From DASPKT01 sp035626475 (GTDB taxonomy: Bacteria > Pseudomonadota > Alphaproteobacteria > Azospirillales > Azospirillaceae), in assembly GCA_035626475.1 (NCBI GenBank), contig DASPNP010000029.1, positions 1 through 46,556 of the forward strand: a DNA stretch of 46,556 nucleotides. The letters are read 5' to 3'. The translations under genes were made by a program, and so were the position numbers. The first letter of the stretch is position 1; the number at the start of each line of letters is the position of its first letter. Below, in pieces: positions 1 to 7,765 of this stretch. Below the pieces are notes generated by a model that had not been told where the DNA came from, searched no databases, and saw nothing but the letters and a program-made list of their open reading frames with translations.

Positions 1-395
<395 letters not shown>

Positions 396-429
396 CCGGC
401 GGCGCGACCGGAACGGGTCGACAGGGAAG

Positions 430-465
430 GGCCCGCGGCATCACCGCCGCGGGCCTTTTTCTTTT
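430..465 (+). terminator. Rho-independent terminator after the OmpA-family gene
   Basis: Perfect 10-bp GC-rich stem (430-439 pairs with 446-455), 6-base loop, followed by TTTTTCTTTT. This is a textbook intrinsic terminator on the plus strand. Confidence 0.92.
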
Positions 466-544
466 GCGCGCGGCGGTGGTATTATGATGCGGCAGGGCAA
501 TGGTTCGACGGGCGGCCGGATCGGCGGCCCGATGGGGATGTGGA

Positions 545-1096
545 ATGGCCGACGCGCCAAGCGGCACGCCTCCGACACCGCCCGCCCTCGAGGAATTCCA
601 CACCCTGCGGGACCCGCGCCTGCGACGGCTGCTGGCGCACTGGCTGGGGCTCGCCGGCGGCCGGGTGCCGTCCCGCGACGCGCTGGACCCGCTGGACATC
701 CCCTACGCCCTGCCGATCTGCTGGCTGTGCGACCTGATGCCGGACGAGGGGTTCCCGCAGGGGCGCTTCCGCTACCGTCTCGCCGGCGACGTCATCGAGC
801 GGATATTCGGCCGGTCGCTGCGCGGCGTCCATCTGGACGAGCTGGTGCCCCCGGCCGACTGGCCCCGGGTGGAGGCGCGCTGGCTGTCGGTGCTGGCGCT
901 GCCGGCCATCGGGGTGCATGTCGGCACGGTCTACGACACCTACGACACGCTGCTGGTGGGCGAGCGGCTACTGCTGCCGCTGCTGGACCGGCAGGGGCGC
1001 GCCACGATCATCCTGGGCGCCACCGCCTACGAGACCGCGGACCCCGAGACGCTGCCCGGTCCCCTCGGGGAGTTCGTCCGCCCGGTGCCGCCCTGA
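545..1096 (+). CDS. PAS_5-type PAS domain protein
   Basis: A 183-residue cytoplasmic protein with no signal peptide or membrane segment. After a Pro/Thr-rich N-terminus, the segment DPRLRRLLAHWLGLAGGR and the later FRYRLAGDVIERIFGRSLRG fit the PAS_5 family, which is common as stand-alone proteins in Rhodospirillales. Ligand and partner are unknown; no output domain is present, so it probably works through protein-protein contact or small-molecule sensing. I chose ATG 545 (MADAPSG) rather than the in-frame codon at 500 because a GGGGA-type ribosome site lies just upstream and the extra residues are low complexity. It converges with the glycosyltransferase gene that ends 3 bases away. Confidence 0.75.
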   Translation: MADAPSGTPPTPPALEEFHTLRDPRLRRLLAHWLGLAGGRVPSRDALDPLDIPYALPICWLCDLMPDEGFPQGRFRYRLAGDVIERIFGRSLRGVHLDELVPPADWPRVEARWLSVLALPAIGVHVGTVYDTYDTLLVGERLLLPLLDRQGRATIILGATAYETADPETLPGPLGEFVRPVPP

Positions 1097-1099
1097 TCC

Positions 1100-2254
1100 T
1101 CAGCGCATCAGGCGGCGGAGCCAGGCCGGGCGCTTCTCCGGTTCCAGGATCCAGGGCCCGAAGCGGCGCATGATCGGCTTGGGCAGCGCCGCCATGACCA
1201 GGAACCCCAGCCCGGCCGCGATCTTCTTGCGGCGGCTGCGATCCGGCGCCAGCCACAGGGCGCGCAGGCCCATCAGCGCCAGGACCGGCCGGCGGTCGCC
1301 CGGCCAGGGGTGCCCCTTGGGATCGACGGCGCGGGAGTAGAGGCGGTTGCGCACATGGCTGGGCAGCCTCAGGCAGAGGTCGCGCTTGGCGGAAAGCCCG
1401 CAGGTGGCGGCGAAGCGCTCCAGCCGGCGCGATCGCTCCGCCTCCCGCAGCATCTCGCCGCGCATCCGCTCCAGGGTCATGCGGCCTGCCGGACCACGGT
1501 TGGCTTCGTGCCGGCGGTAGTAGCCGGAGATCCGGTCCAGCCGCCCCACCGTGCCCAGCAGCCCCGTGATGGCGATGACATAGCCGTCGGCGCCGATGCG
1601 GAAGGGCTGCTCCGGTATCGGGAAGATGGCGTCCAGCGCCGCGCGGCGGAAAGCATTGCCGCTGGTCGGCGCCGAGGGGTAGTAGCCCTGGCTGAGCAGC
1701 CGCCTGCGCATGTCGCCCTCGGCCAGTTCGAAGGGCGGGTAGAGCGCCGGCTGCGGCACGCCCTGGCGGTCGATCACCTGAAGCGGGAACTGCACCTTCG
1801 ACATCCCCGGCCGGAACGCCCGGACCGCCCGCTCCACCGCTTCGGGCAGCAACTGGTCGTCGGCGTCCAGGAACATCACCACGTCGCCCCGGGCCGCGCG
1901 CCAGCCGGTGTTCCAGGCCGCCGCCTGGCCGCCATTGGGACGGAAGACCGCCCTGATCCTGTCGCCCCAGGCGCGGATGCGCGCGGGCGAGCCGTCCTCC
2001 GACCCGTCGTCGACGACGATCACCTCCAGCAGCGGGTAGGTCTGGCCCAGCGCGCTGGAGATGGCGGCGTCGACATAGGCCTCGTAATTGTGGCTGGCGA
2101 TGACGATGCTGACCAGCGGCAGGAACCCGTCGTCGCCGAGTGGCGCGCCCAGCGGAACCCGGCGCGGCGGGGCGGCGGGGCGGCGTAGCGTGCCGGCCGC
2201 CCGCGCCGGCGGGGCGGGCGCTTCGGCCGGGGCGAGGGTATCGTCAGTCAGCAA
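1100..2254 (-). CDS. Family 2 glycosyltransferase
   Basis: GT-A fold glycosyltransferase of 384 residues. It has LVSIVIASHNYEAYV at the start of the domain (about 47), the nucleotide-binding VVDDGS (80-85) and the metal-binding FLDADD (128-133). The first 40 residues are an Ala/Pro-rich tail. It transfers a sugar from a nucleotide donor to an unknown acceptor, probably surface polysaccharide. The start is a TTG with GGAG upstream, and it overlaps the stop of the preceding GT2 gene by 11 bases, so the two are translationally coupled. The C-terminal region (about 270-384) is Arg-rich and lacks an obvious membrane segment. Confidence 0.85.
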   Translation of the reverse strand: MLTDDTLAPAEAPAPPARAAGTLRRPAAPPRRVPLGAPLGDDGFLPLVSIVIASHNYEAYVDAAISSALGQTYPLLEVIVVDDGSEDGSPARIRAWGDRIRAVFRPNGGQAAAWNTGWRAARGDVVMFLDADDQLLPEAVERAVRAFRPGMSKVQFPLQVIDRQGVPQPALYPPFELAEGDMRRRLLSQGYYPSAPTSGNAFRRAALDAIFPIPEQPFRIGADGYVIAITGLLGTVGRLDRISGYYRRHEANRGPAGRMTLERMRGEMLREAERSRRLERFAATCGLSAKRDLCLRLPSHVRNRLYSRAVDPKGHPWPGDRRPVLALMGLRALWLAPDRSRRKKIAAGLGFLVMAALPKPIMRRFGPWILEPEKRPAWLRRLMR

Positions 2255-3401
2255 GCGCCGGCTCCATCATCACAGGGGCGTCCGGGGCGCCGCTGTGGCG
2301 TTCGGCCATGCGCGAAAGGGCGCGCTCCCGCCGCCGCTCCGCCCATCCGGGCGGCGACGCCTCGGGGACGGGGGCGAAGGCGAACTCGCGCTGCGGGGTG
2401 GATGTCCGCCCGCCGCGGAGCAGCAGCGCGCCCAGGCCGCGCAGGGCCCGGCGGAACTCGGGCGTGAGGGCGAAGGCCGGGTCGTTGCGCACCGTCCGCC
2501 AGGCGAGCCGCGCCGCGCCGGCGCCGTCGCCCGCCCGCGCCCGCTTGAAGCACAGCCACCAGGACAGCGAGGCGTCCGACCAGCGGAACAGGCGGGCCGG
2601 CAGCTCCGGATGACGGGCGCGGGTCTCCTCGATCACCAGTTCCCAGGAGCGCCGCATCGTGCCGACGCAGGCGGACATGCTGTCGGGCAGGCGCCGGTAG
2701 GCGGTCAGGAAGGCGGGGACGCAGGCGACCGTGGCGCGGGCGGCGACCTGGAGGTTGATCTTGTAATCCTCGCAGCCCTGGGCGCCCCGGTCGCGCAGCG
2801 TGCCGTCATAGCCGCCGATCTCCATCAGCAGCGAGCGCCGGAACAGCGCGTTGCTGGCGCAGCCGATGAAGTTCATGCGGACCAGCGCCGGCAGCACCCG
2901 GCCTTCGTGGCGCGCGCGGTTGCCCAGGCCGGTGCGCCAGCCGGCGGCGTCGACGATGACCGACCAGCCATAGGCCATGCCGCAGCCGGGCCCCATCCGC
3001 TCCATGGCCGCCACCTGCAGCCGCAGCTTGTCGGGATGCCAGAAATCGTCGGCGTCCAGCGGCGCGACATAGGTCCCGCGCGCCTCCAGGATGGCCCGGT
3101 TGCGGGCGGCGGCGACGCCGCCGTTGCGCTGGCGGATCAGCCGGACGCGGGCGTCGCGCGCGACCAGCCGGCGGACGATCGCCACCGTCTCGTCGGTGGA
3201 GCCGTCATCGACGACGATCACCTCGAGGTCGCGGTGGCTCTGCGCCAGGGCGGATTCCACCGCCTCCTGGATGAAGGGGGCGGCGTTGTAGGCGGGCACC
3301 ACCACGCTCACCAGCCGGGGCGGCGCCGCCACCCGCTTCGGACGTTCCTCCAGCCCAGTCCCGCCCAGCGCCGTCATGCCCGCCCCCCGGCATCCTGACA
3401 T
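2244..3401 (-). CDS. Family 2 glycosyltransferase
   Basis: Second GT-A glycosyltransferase, 385 residues. Motifs are VSVVVPAYNAAPFIQEAVES, VIVVDDGSTDET and PLDADDFWHPDKL, with an acceptor-side GCEDYKINL in the middle (the usual ED general-base position of GT2 enzymes). It is the first gene of a two-gene minus-strand operon with 1100-2254. Two starts are possible, ATG at 3401 or at 3377. Neither has a clean Shine-Dalgarno; the second has only a G-rich stretch before it. The pair is separate from the larger glycosylation operon at 17271-25110, though both sets probably serve cell-surface glycans. Confidence 0.85.
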   Translation of the reverse strand: MSGCRGAGMTALGGTGLEERPKRVAAPPRLVSVVVPAYNAAPFIQEAVESALAQSHRDLEVIVVDDGSTDETVAIVRRLVARDARVRLIRQRNGGVAAARNRAILEARGTYVAPLDADDFWHPDKLRLQVAAMERMGPGCGMAYGWSVIVDAAGWRTGLGNRARHEGRVLPALVRMNFIGCASNALFRRSLLMEIGGYDGTLRDRGAQGCEDYKINLQVAARATVACVPAFLTAYRRLPDSMSACVGTMRRSWELVIEETRARHPELPARLFRWSDASLSWWLCFKRARAGDGAGAARLAWRTVRNDPAFALTPEFRRALRGLGALLLRGGRTSTPQREFAFAPVPEASPPGWAERRRERALSRMAERHSGAPDAPVMMEPALAD

Positions 3402-3649
3402 CGTCGCGAGGAGAACGCCGATCGGTTGGAGCGGTTCCGGCCAAAACCTACCCTTTCGATAGAGCGGTCGGGGTGCTTCCGCCGGATGGAGGAGCGGCCT
3501 GGCCCCGGGCAGGGGGACGACAGGCGCAAAGGCGGTGTTGGGCGTAGGACCGGCGGCCGAAAGGCTGGGCAGCCCTGCGTCCGGAATCTCTCGACCAGCG
3601 GCTGTGAAGAGGCATATGTGGCTTAAGAAAAAGGACGCGCCAGAAGCCG

Positions 3650-5893
3650 ATGACGACCGACCATACGCCCGACACGCCCGCCCACGATCCCTCTCCGGAC
3701 GCGGCGGCCTGGGACCCCTACACGCTCTACTCGCTGGCCTCCAGCCATCCGGATTGCGCGACGCTGGCCTCGCTCGGCTTCGTCAAGCCGCGCCAGGCGG
3801 CGGCGCAGGGGCTGGTGCCGCTGCCCATGCCCTTCCCGAACAAGGAGCAGGTGTGGGTCCCGGCCGAGCGCTCCGAGGCCATCGTCGAGGAGCTGTCGGC
3901 GCGCGCCGAGCAGGCCGCGCGCCGGCCGCAGCTGCTGGCGCGCATCCGCGCCGCGGTGAAGGGCGGCGACTTCGGCGCCGAGCCCGCCCAGGTGCCCGAC
4001 CGGGTGCGCGTGGCGCGCCGGGTGGAGCTGGCGCTCAACGGCATGCCGCACCATTACCGCCTCTCCATCGACCGAACCTACGCGGTGGAGGAGCTGGAGG
4101 GGATCGAGGGGCCGGCGCTGCGCGATATGCTGGCGACCGACGCCAAGCTGACCGGCCGCGTCGACGACGCGCTGCGCACGCTGACCCGCCGCTTCGAGGA
4201 GATCAGGGGAGAGGCCACGGCCGAGGGTGTGGCGGAGGAGCGGAACCTGGCCGACCGGCTGTGGCGCGCCACCCACCACATGACCGACCCGAACGCCATC
4301 CTGCGGCGCTGGGAGCGGGAGTTCGCGGTCTGGTCGCAGGACAAGGTGCATGCGCGGGGCCGCGCCTTCGTCGACACCCATTTCGACCTGTCCAAGTTCG
4401 ACGAGCTGTTCCCCATCGCCCGCGGGCTGGGGCGCAAGCTGGTGCTGGTGATCGGCCCGACCAACTCGGGCAAGACCCACACCGCCATGCAGGCGCTGAA
4501 GGAGGCCGGGTCCGGCATCTACTTGGCGCCGCTGCGCCTGCTGGCGCTGGAGGTCATGGACCGGCTGAACAAGGACGGCGTCGCCGCCAGCCTGCTGACC
4601 GGCGAGGAGGAGATCCGGGTGCCCGGCGCCCGCATCACCTCCAGCACCATCGAGATGATGGACCCCGGCACGGCCGTGGACGTCGCCGTCATCGACGAGG
4701 TGCAGATGCTGGCCGACCCGGAGCGCGGCTGGGCCTGGTCCGCCGCCCTGGTGGGCGCGCCGGCGAAGACCGTCTACATGCTGGGCTCGCTGGACGCCCG
4801 GCCGGTGATCGAGCGCATCGCCGCGCATCTGGGCGAAAGCCTGGAGATCGTGGAGCTGGAGCGCAAGGTGCCGCTGCGCCAGATCGACCGCCGCCTGGAA
4901 TGGGCCGACGTCGAGAAGGGCGACGCGCTGATCGCCTTCTCCCGCCGCGAGGTGCATTCGGTGCGCGAGACGCTGCGCGACCGGGGCCTGTCGGCCGCCG
5001 TCATCTATGGCGCGCTGGCGCCGGAGGTGCGCCGCCGCGAGGCCGAGCGCTTCGTCTCGGGCGAGGCCGACGTGGTGGTGGCGACCGACGCCATCGGCAT
5101 GGGGCTGAACCTGCCGGTACGCCGCGTGCTCTTCACCACGCTGGAGAAGTTCGACGGGCGCGAGCTGCGGCCGCTGAACGGCTCGGAGGTCCGGCAGATC
5201 GCCGGTCGCGCCGGGCGCTACGGCCGCTTCGAGATCGGCGAGTTCGGCGTGGTCGGGCGCGGCTCCCCGCGCGAGCTGCGCAAGCTCTATGACGAGGCCA
5301 ACCACGCCATCTACGCGGGATTGCCGCTCACCATCCGGCCGACCAAGATGATGCTGGAGCGGCTGGCCTCGCATCTCGGCACCGACAGGCTCGTTCCGCT
5401 GGTGGAATGTTTTGCCGCCGCTGACACCAAGGGCTCGCCCTACCAGATCGCCGACCTCAAGCCGATGCTGAAGATGGCGGTGGCGCTGGATGCGCGGCGC
5501 CTGGGCTTCGACGAGCGGCTGACGCTGCTGTTCATGCCGGCCGACCTGGAGCGCGAGACCGACGCGGACCTGGTCTATGCCGCCTGCCGGGCGCTGGAGC
5601 GCGAGCAGCCGCTGTTCCTGGAGCAGGTGGCGGGCATGCGGCTGGATCGGCTGGACGATCTCGGCTTGGAGGCGCTGTCGCGGACCTGCGACCTCTACTA
5701 CTGGTCGGCCCGCAAGTTCCCCGCCCTCTTCCCCGACCGGGAGTTGGTGGCGGTGCGGCGGGGCGAGGTGGCGGACCGTCTGGCCCAGGTGCTGGCGATG
5801 CGCTCGCGCGTGCGCGCCGGCGGCGCGCCGGGCAAGCCCAAGCCCGGCTTCCGGGGAGCGCCGCGCAAGCGCTACGGCCCGAAGCGGCGCTGA
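3650..5893 (+). CDS. Suv3-type ATP-dependent RNA helicase
   Basis: A 747-residue superfamily 2 helicase of the SUV3/SUPV3L1 type, the group best known from the mitochondrial degradosome and also present in alphaproteobacteria. Visible motifs are GPTNSGKTHTA (motif I, about 268-278), YLAPLRLLALEVMDRL (Ia), VIDEVQML (motif II with DEVQ rather than DEAD, about 345-352), MLGSLDAR (III) and the motif VI region QIAGRAGRYGRFEIGE (about 517-532). The C-terminus is a basic Gly/Pro/Lys/Arg tail likely to touch RNA. It is predicted to unwind RNA, possibly for an exoribonuclease. The start is supported by frame and coding character; its ribosome site is weak. It is followed 79 bases later by an unrelated dehydrogenase. 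Confidence 0.88.
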   Translation: MTTDHTPDTPAHDPSPDAAAWDPYTLYSLASSHPDCATLASLGFVKPRQAAAQGLVPLPMPFPNKEQVWVPAERSEAIVEELSARAEQAARRPQLLARIRAAVKGGDFGAEPAQVPDRVRVARRVELALNGMPHHYRLSIDRTYAVEELEGIEGPALRDMLATDAKLTGRVDDALRTLTRRFEEIRGEATAEGVAEERNLADRLWRATHHMTDPNAILRRWEREFAVWSQDKVHARGRAFVDTHFDLSKFDELFPIARGLGRKLVLVIGPTNSGKTHTAMQALKEAGSGIYLAPLRLLALEVMDRLNKDGVAASLLTGEEEIRVPGARITSSTIEMMDPGTAVDVAVIDEVQMLADPERGWAWSAALVGAPAKTVYMLGSLDARPVIERIAAHLGESLEIVELERKVPLRQIDRRLEWADVEKGDALIAFSRREVHSVRETLRDRGLSAAVIYGALAPEVRRREAERFVSGEADVVVATDAIGMGLNLPVRRVLFTTLEKFDGRELRPLNGSEVRQIAGRAGRYGRFEIGEFGVVGRGSPRELRKLYDEANHAIYAGLPLTIRPTKMMLERLASHLGTDRLVPLVECFAAADTKGSPYQIADLKPMLKMAVALDARRLGFDERLTLLFMPADLERETDADLVYAACRALEREQPLFLEQVAGMRLDRLDDLGLEALSRTCDLYYWSARKFPALFPDRELVAVRRGEVADRLAQVLAMRSRVRAGGAPGKPKPGFRGAPRKRYGPKRR

Positions 5894-5972
5894 GGCCTCA
5901 TCCCTATTTGGGAACCCCCGGCGCGGTGCCCCTGTTCTCGACCGAGACCCATCGGTGAGAGAGGAGACGGGC

Positions 5973-7145
5973 ATGCGCGCGCTTTGCTGGCATGGTAAGG
6001 GCGACATCCGCTGCGACACGGTGCCGGATCCGCGCATCGAGGAGCCGCTGGACGCGATCGTGAAGGTCACGACCTGCGCCATCTGCGGCTCCGACCTCCA
6101 CCTGATGGACGGCTACAATCCGGCCATGGCCAAGGGCGACGTGCTCGGCCACGAGTTCATGGGCGAGATCGTCGAAGTCGGCAAGGGCGTCAAGGATCTG
6201 AAGGTCGGCGACCGGGTCGTGGTGCCCTTCACCATCACCTGCGGCAAGTGCGAGCAGTGCCTCAAGGGTAACTTCTCCGTCTGCGAGAACAGCAACCGCA
6301 ACGCCCATCTGGCGTCCAAGGTCTGGGGCTATCCCACCGCCGGCCTGTTCGGCTACAGCCACGTCACCGGCGGCTATGCCGGCGGGCAGGCCGAGTATGT
6401 GCGGGTGCCCTTCGCCGACACCACGGCGGTGAAGGTGCCCAAATCCGGCCTGACCGACGAGCAGGTGCTGTTCCTCGGCGACATCTTCCCGACGGGCTGG
6501 CAGGCGGCCGTCCATTGCGACATCGAAAAGACCGACGTTGTGGCGGTCTGGGGCTGCGGCCCGGTGGCGCTGTTCTGCATCAAGAGCGCCTTCATGCTGG
6601 GCGCGCACACGGTCATCGCCATCGACCGGGTGCCGGAGCGCCTCGCCATGGCGCGGGAGCTGGGCGCCGTCACCATCGACTTCGAGCAGGAGTCGGTTGT
6701 CGAGCGGCTGAACGAGCTGACCGGCGGCCGCGGGCCCGACAAGTGCATCGATGCCGTCGGCCTGGAGGCCCATGCCGGCGGCTCCGCCGATGCCATCATG
6801 GACAAGGCCAAGGCCGCCCTGATGCTGGAGACCGACCGCGCGCACGTCTTCCGCGAGGCCATCATCGCCTGCCGCCCGGGCGGCATCGTCTCGGTGCCCG
6901 GCGTCTATGGCGGCTTGGCCGACAAGATCCCGCTGGGCGCCATGATGAACAAGGGCCTGACCATCCGCACCGGCCAGACCCATGTCCGCCGCTTCGCGCT
7001 GGACCTTCTGAAGCGCATCGAGGAGGGCCAGATCGACCCCAGCTTCGTCATCACCCACCGCATGAGCCTGGAACAGGGCCCCGAGGCCTACCGCATGTTC
7101 CGCGACAAGCACGACGGCTGCGTCAAGGTGGTGCTGCGGCCGTAA
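5973..7145 (+). CDS. Zinc-dependent alcohol dehydrogenase (formaldehyde dehydrogenase-like)
   Basis: A 390-residue medium-chain dehydrogenase. The catalytic zinc region is CAICGSDLH (Cys38) with GHEFMGE (His60, Glu61). The structural-zinc loop holds four cysteines at about 90, 93, 96 and 104. The Rossmann segment is VWGCGPVALFCI. The insertion around residues 105-135 and the length resemble the glutathione-independent formaldehyde dehydrogenase-like branch, but the true substrate cannot be read from sequence. ATG 5973 has GAGAGGAG upstream; the frame stays open upstream into the helicase gene but without coding sense there. It probably forms its own transcription unit. Confidence 0.88.
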   Translation: MRALCWHGKGDIRCDTVPDPRIEEPLDAIVKVTTCAICGSDLHLMDGYNPAMAKGDVLGHEFMGEIVEVGKGVKDLKVGDRVVVPFTITCGKCEQCLKGNFSVCENSNRNAHLASKVWGYPTAGLFGYSHVTGGYAGGQAEYVRVPFADTTAVKVPKSGLTDEQVLFLGDIFPTGWQAAVHCDIEKTDVVAVWGCGPVALFCIKSAFMLGAHTVIAIDRVPERLAMARELGAVTIDFEQESVVERLNELTGGRGPDKCIDAVGLEAHAGGSADAIMDKAKAALMLETDRAHVFREAIIACRPGGIVSVPGVYGGLADKIPLGAMMNKGLTIRTGQTHVRRFALDLLKRIEEGQIDPSFVITHRMSLEQGPEAYRMFRDKHDGCVKVVLRP

Positions 7146-7160
7146 GGTAAGGGCGGCGGG

Positions 7161-7187
7161 CAGAGGGGAGCCGAGCGCTCTCCTCTG
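7161..7187. terminator. Hairpin between convergent genes, possible terminator
   Basis: A 10-bp stem (7161-7170 with 7178-7187, one G-T pair) with a 7-base loop lies 15 bases after the dehydrogenase stop. There is no T-tract, so it may only stabilise the 3' end. It sits directly before a dispersed palindromic repeat. Confidence 0.35.
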
Positions 7188-7188
7188 C

Positions 7189-7241
7189 GGTCATCCCCGC
7201 CTAGGCGCGGCGCGCCAGCTTCGCAAACGCGGGGATGATGG
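7189..7241. repeat. Dispersed palindromic repeat, copy A
   Basis: One of three near-identical copies of a 53-54 nt element (others at 10596-10649 and 30371-30424). It is bounded by TCATCCCCGC and its complement GCGGGGATGA, giving a 10-bp stem. The centre carries the shared GCGCGCCAGCTTCGCAA. It is intergenic, in the gap between convergent genes, as is usual for REP-like or non-autonomous palindromic elements. Confidence 0.8.
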
Positions 7242-7252
7242 GTGAGGGGCGT

Positions 7253-7765
7253 TCACCGCAGTGCCACCTGCTTCCACCCGTCGGCGCCCCGGAAGACCAG
7301 CGTGCGGGTGCCGGCGCCGAAGTCCAGGTTCACCTGGTTGACCTGGTCGGGGAAGGCGGCGCGCAGCAGGTCGTTGCGCACGTAGAGGGCCTCCGGCGGG
7401 CCGCTCCGCTTCTGCTCCTGGTAGACCAGGATCTCGTCGGCGTCGATCTCGGCGCCGACGATGGCGAGAGGCAGGGGTGCGCCGGGCTTGCCGCCGGCGG
7501 GTTCTGCGAGCGCGAACTGCTCCTCCACCATCAGCGCCAGCCGCGCCTTGGCCTCCACGCCGTCTAGCGCCGGGTTGGTCATGCCGGCACGGCCCAGCGC
7601 CAGCTCGGCGTCATGGGCATGCAGGCGGTGGACCACCTCCAGCGCGCCGGTGCGCCCGTTCCAGCTCACCCGCGTGATCGACTGCTTGGCGCGGTGGGCA
7701 AAGGCCGCGCCTGCCAGCGGCAGGGCGGATGCCGCCAGCAGCAGGGCGCGGCGGTCGAGGCGCAT
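7253..7765 (-). CDS. DUF6702-like secreted protein, partner of M1 peptidase
   Basis: A 170-residue protein with a signal peptide (twin Arg near the start, hydrophobic LLLAASALPLAGAAFA, then AHR). The rest is a beta-rich domain with RVSWNGRTGALEVVHRLHAHDAE and YVRNDLLRAAFPDQVNQVN, matching the DUF6702 type of periplasmic protein often found beside M1 metallopeptidases. The function is unknown. ATG 7765 overlaps the last base of the peptidase stop (TGATG); a GTG one codon upstream would give GTGA overlap. Either way it is the second gene of a tight operon, which suggests a shared role with the peptidase. Confidence 0.75.
   Translation of the reverse strand: MRLDRRALLLAASALPLAGAAFAHRAKQSITRVSWNGRTGALEVVHRLHAHDAELALGRAGMTNPALDGVEAKARLALMVEEQFALAEPAGGKPGAPLPLAIVGAEIDADEILVYQEQKRSGPPEALYVRNDLLRAAFPDQVNQVNLDFGAGTRTLVFRGADGWKQVALR

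Noticed and set aside
3623..6082. Minus-strand 819-codon open frame opposite the helicase and dehydrogenase.
   Set aside because: It mirrors two clear plus-strand genes, is rich in Arg/His/Gln/Gly/Ala without motifs, and is the usual GC-bias shadow.
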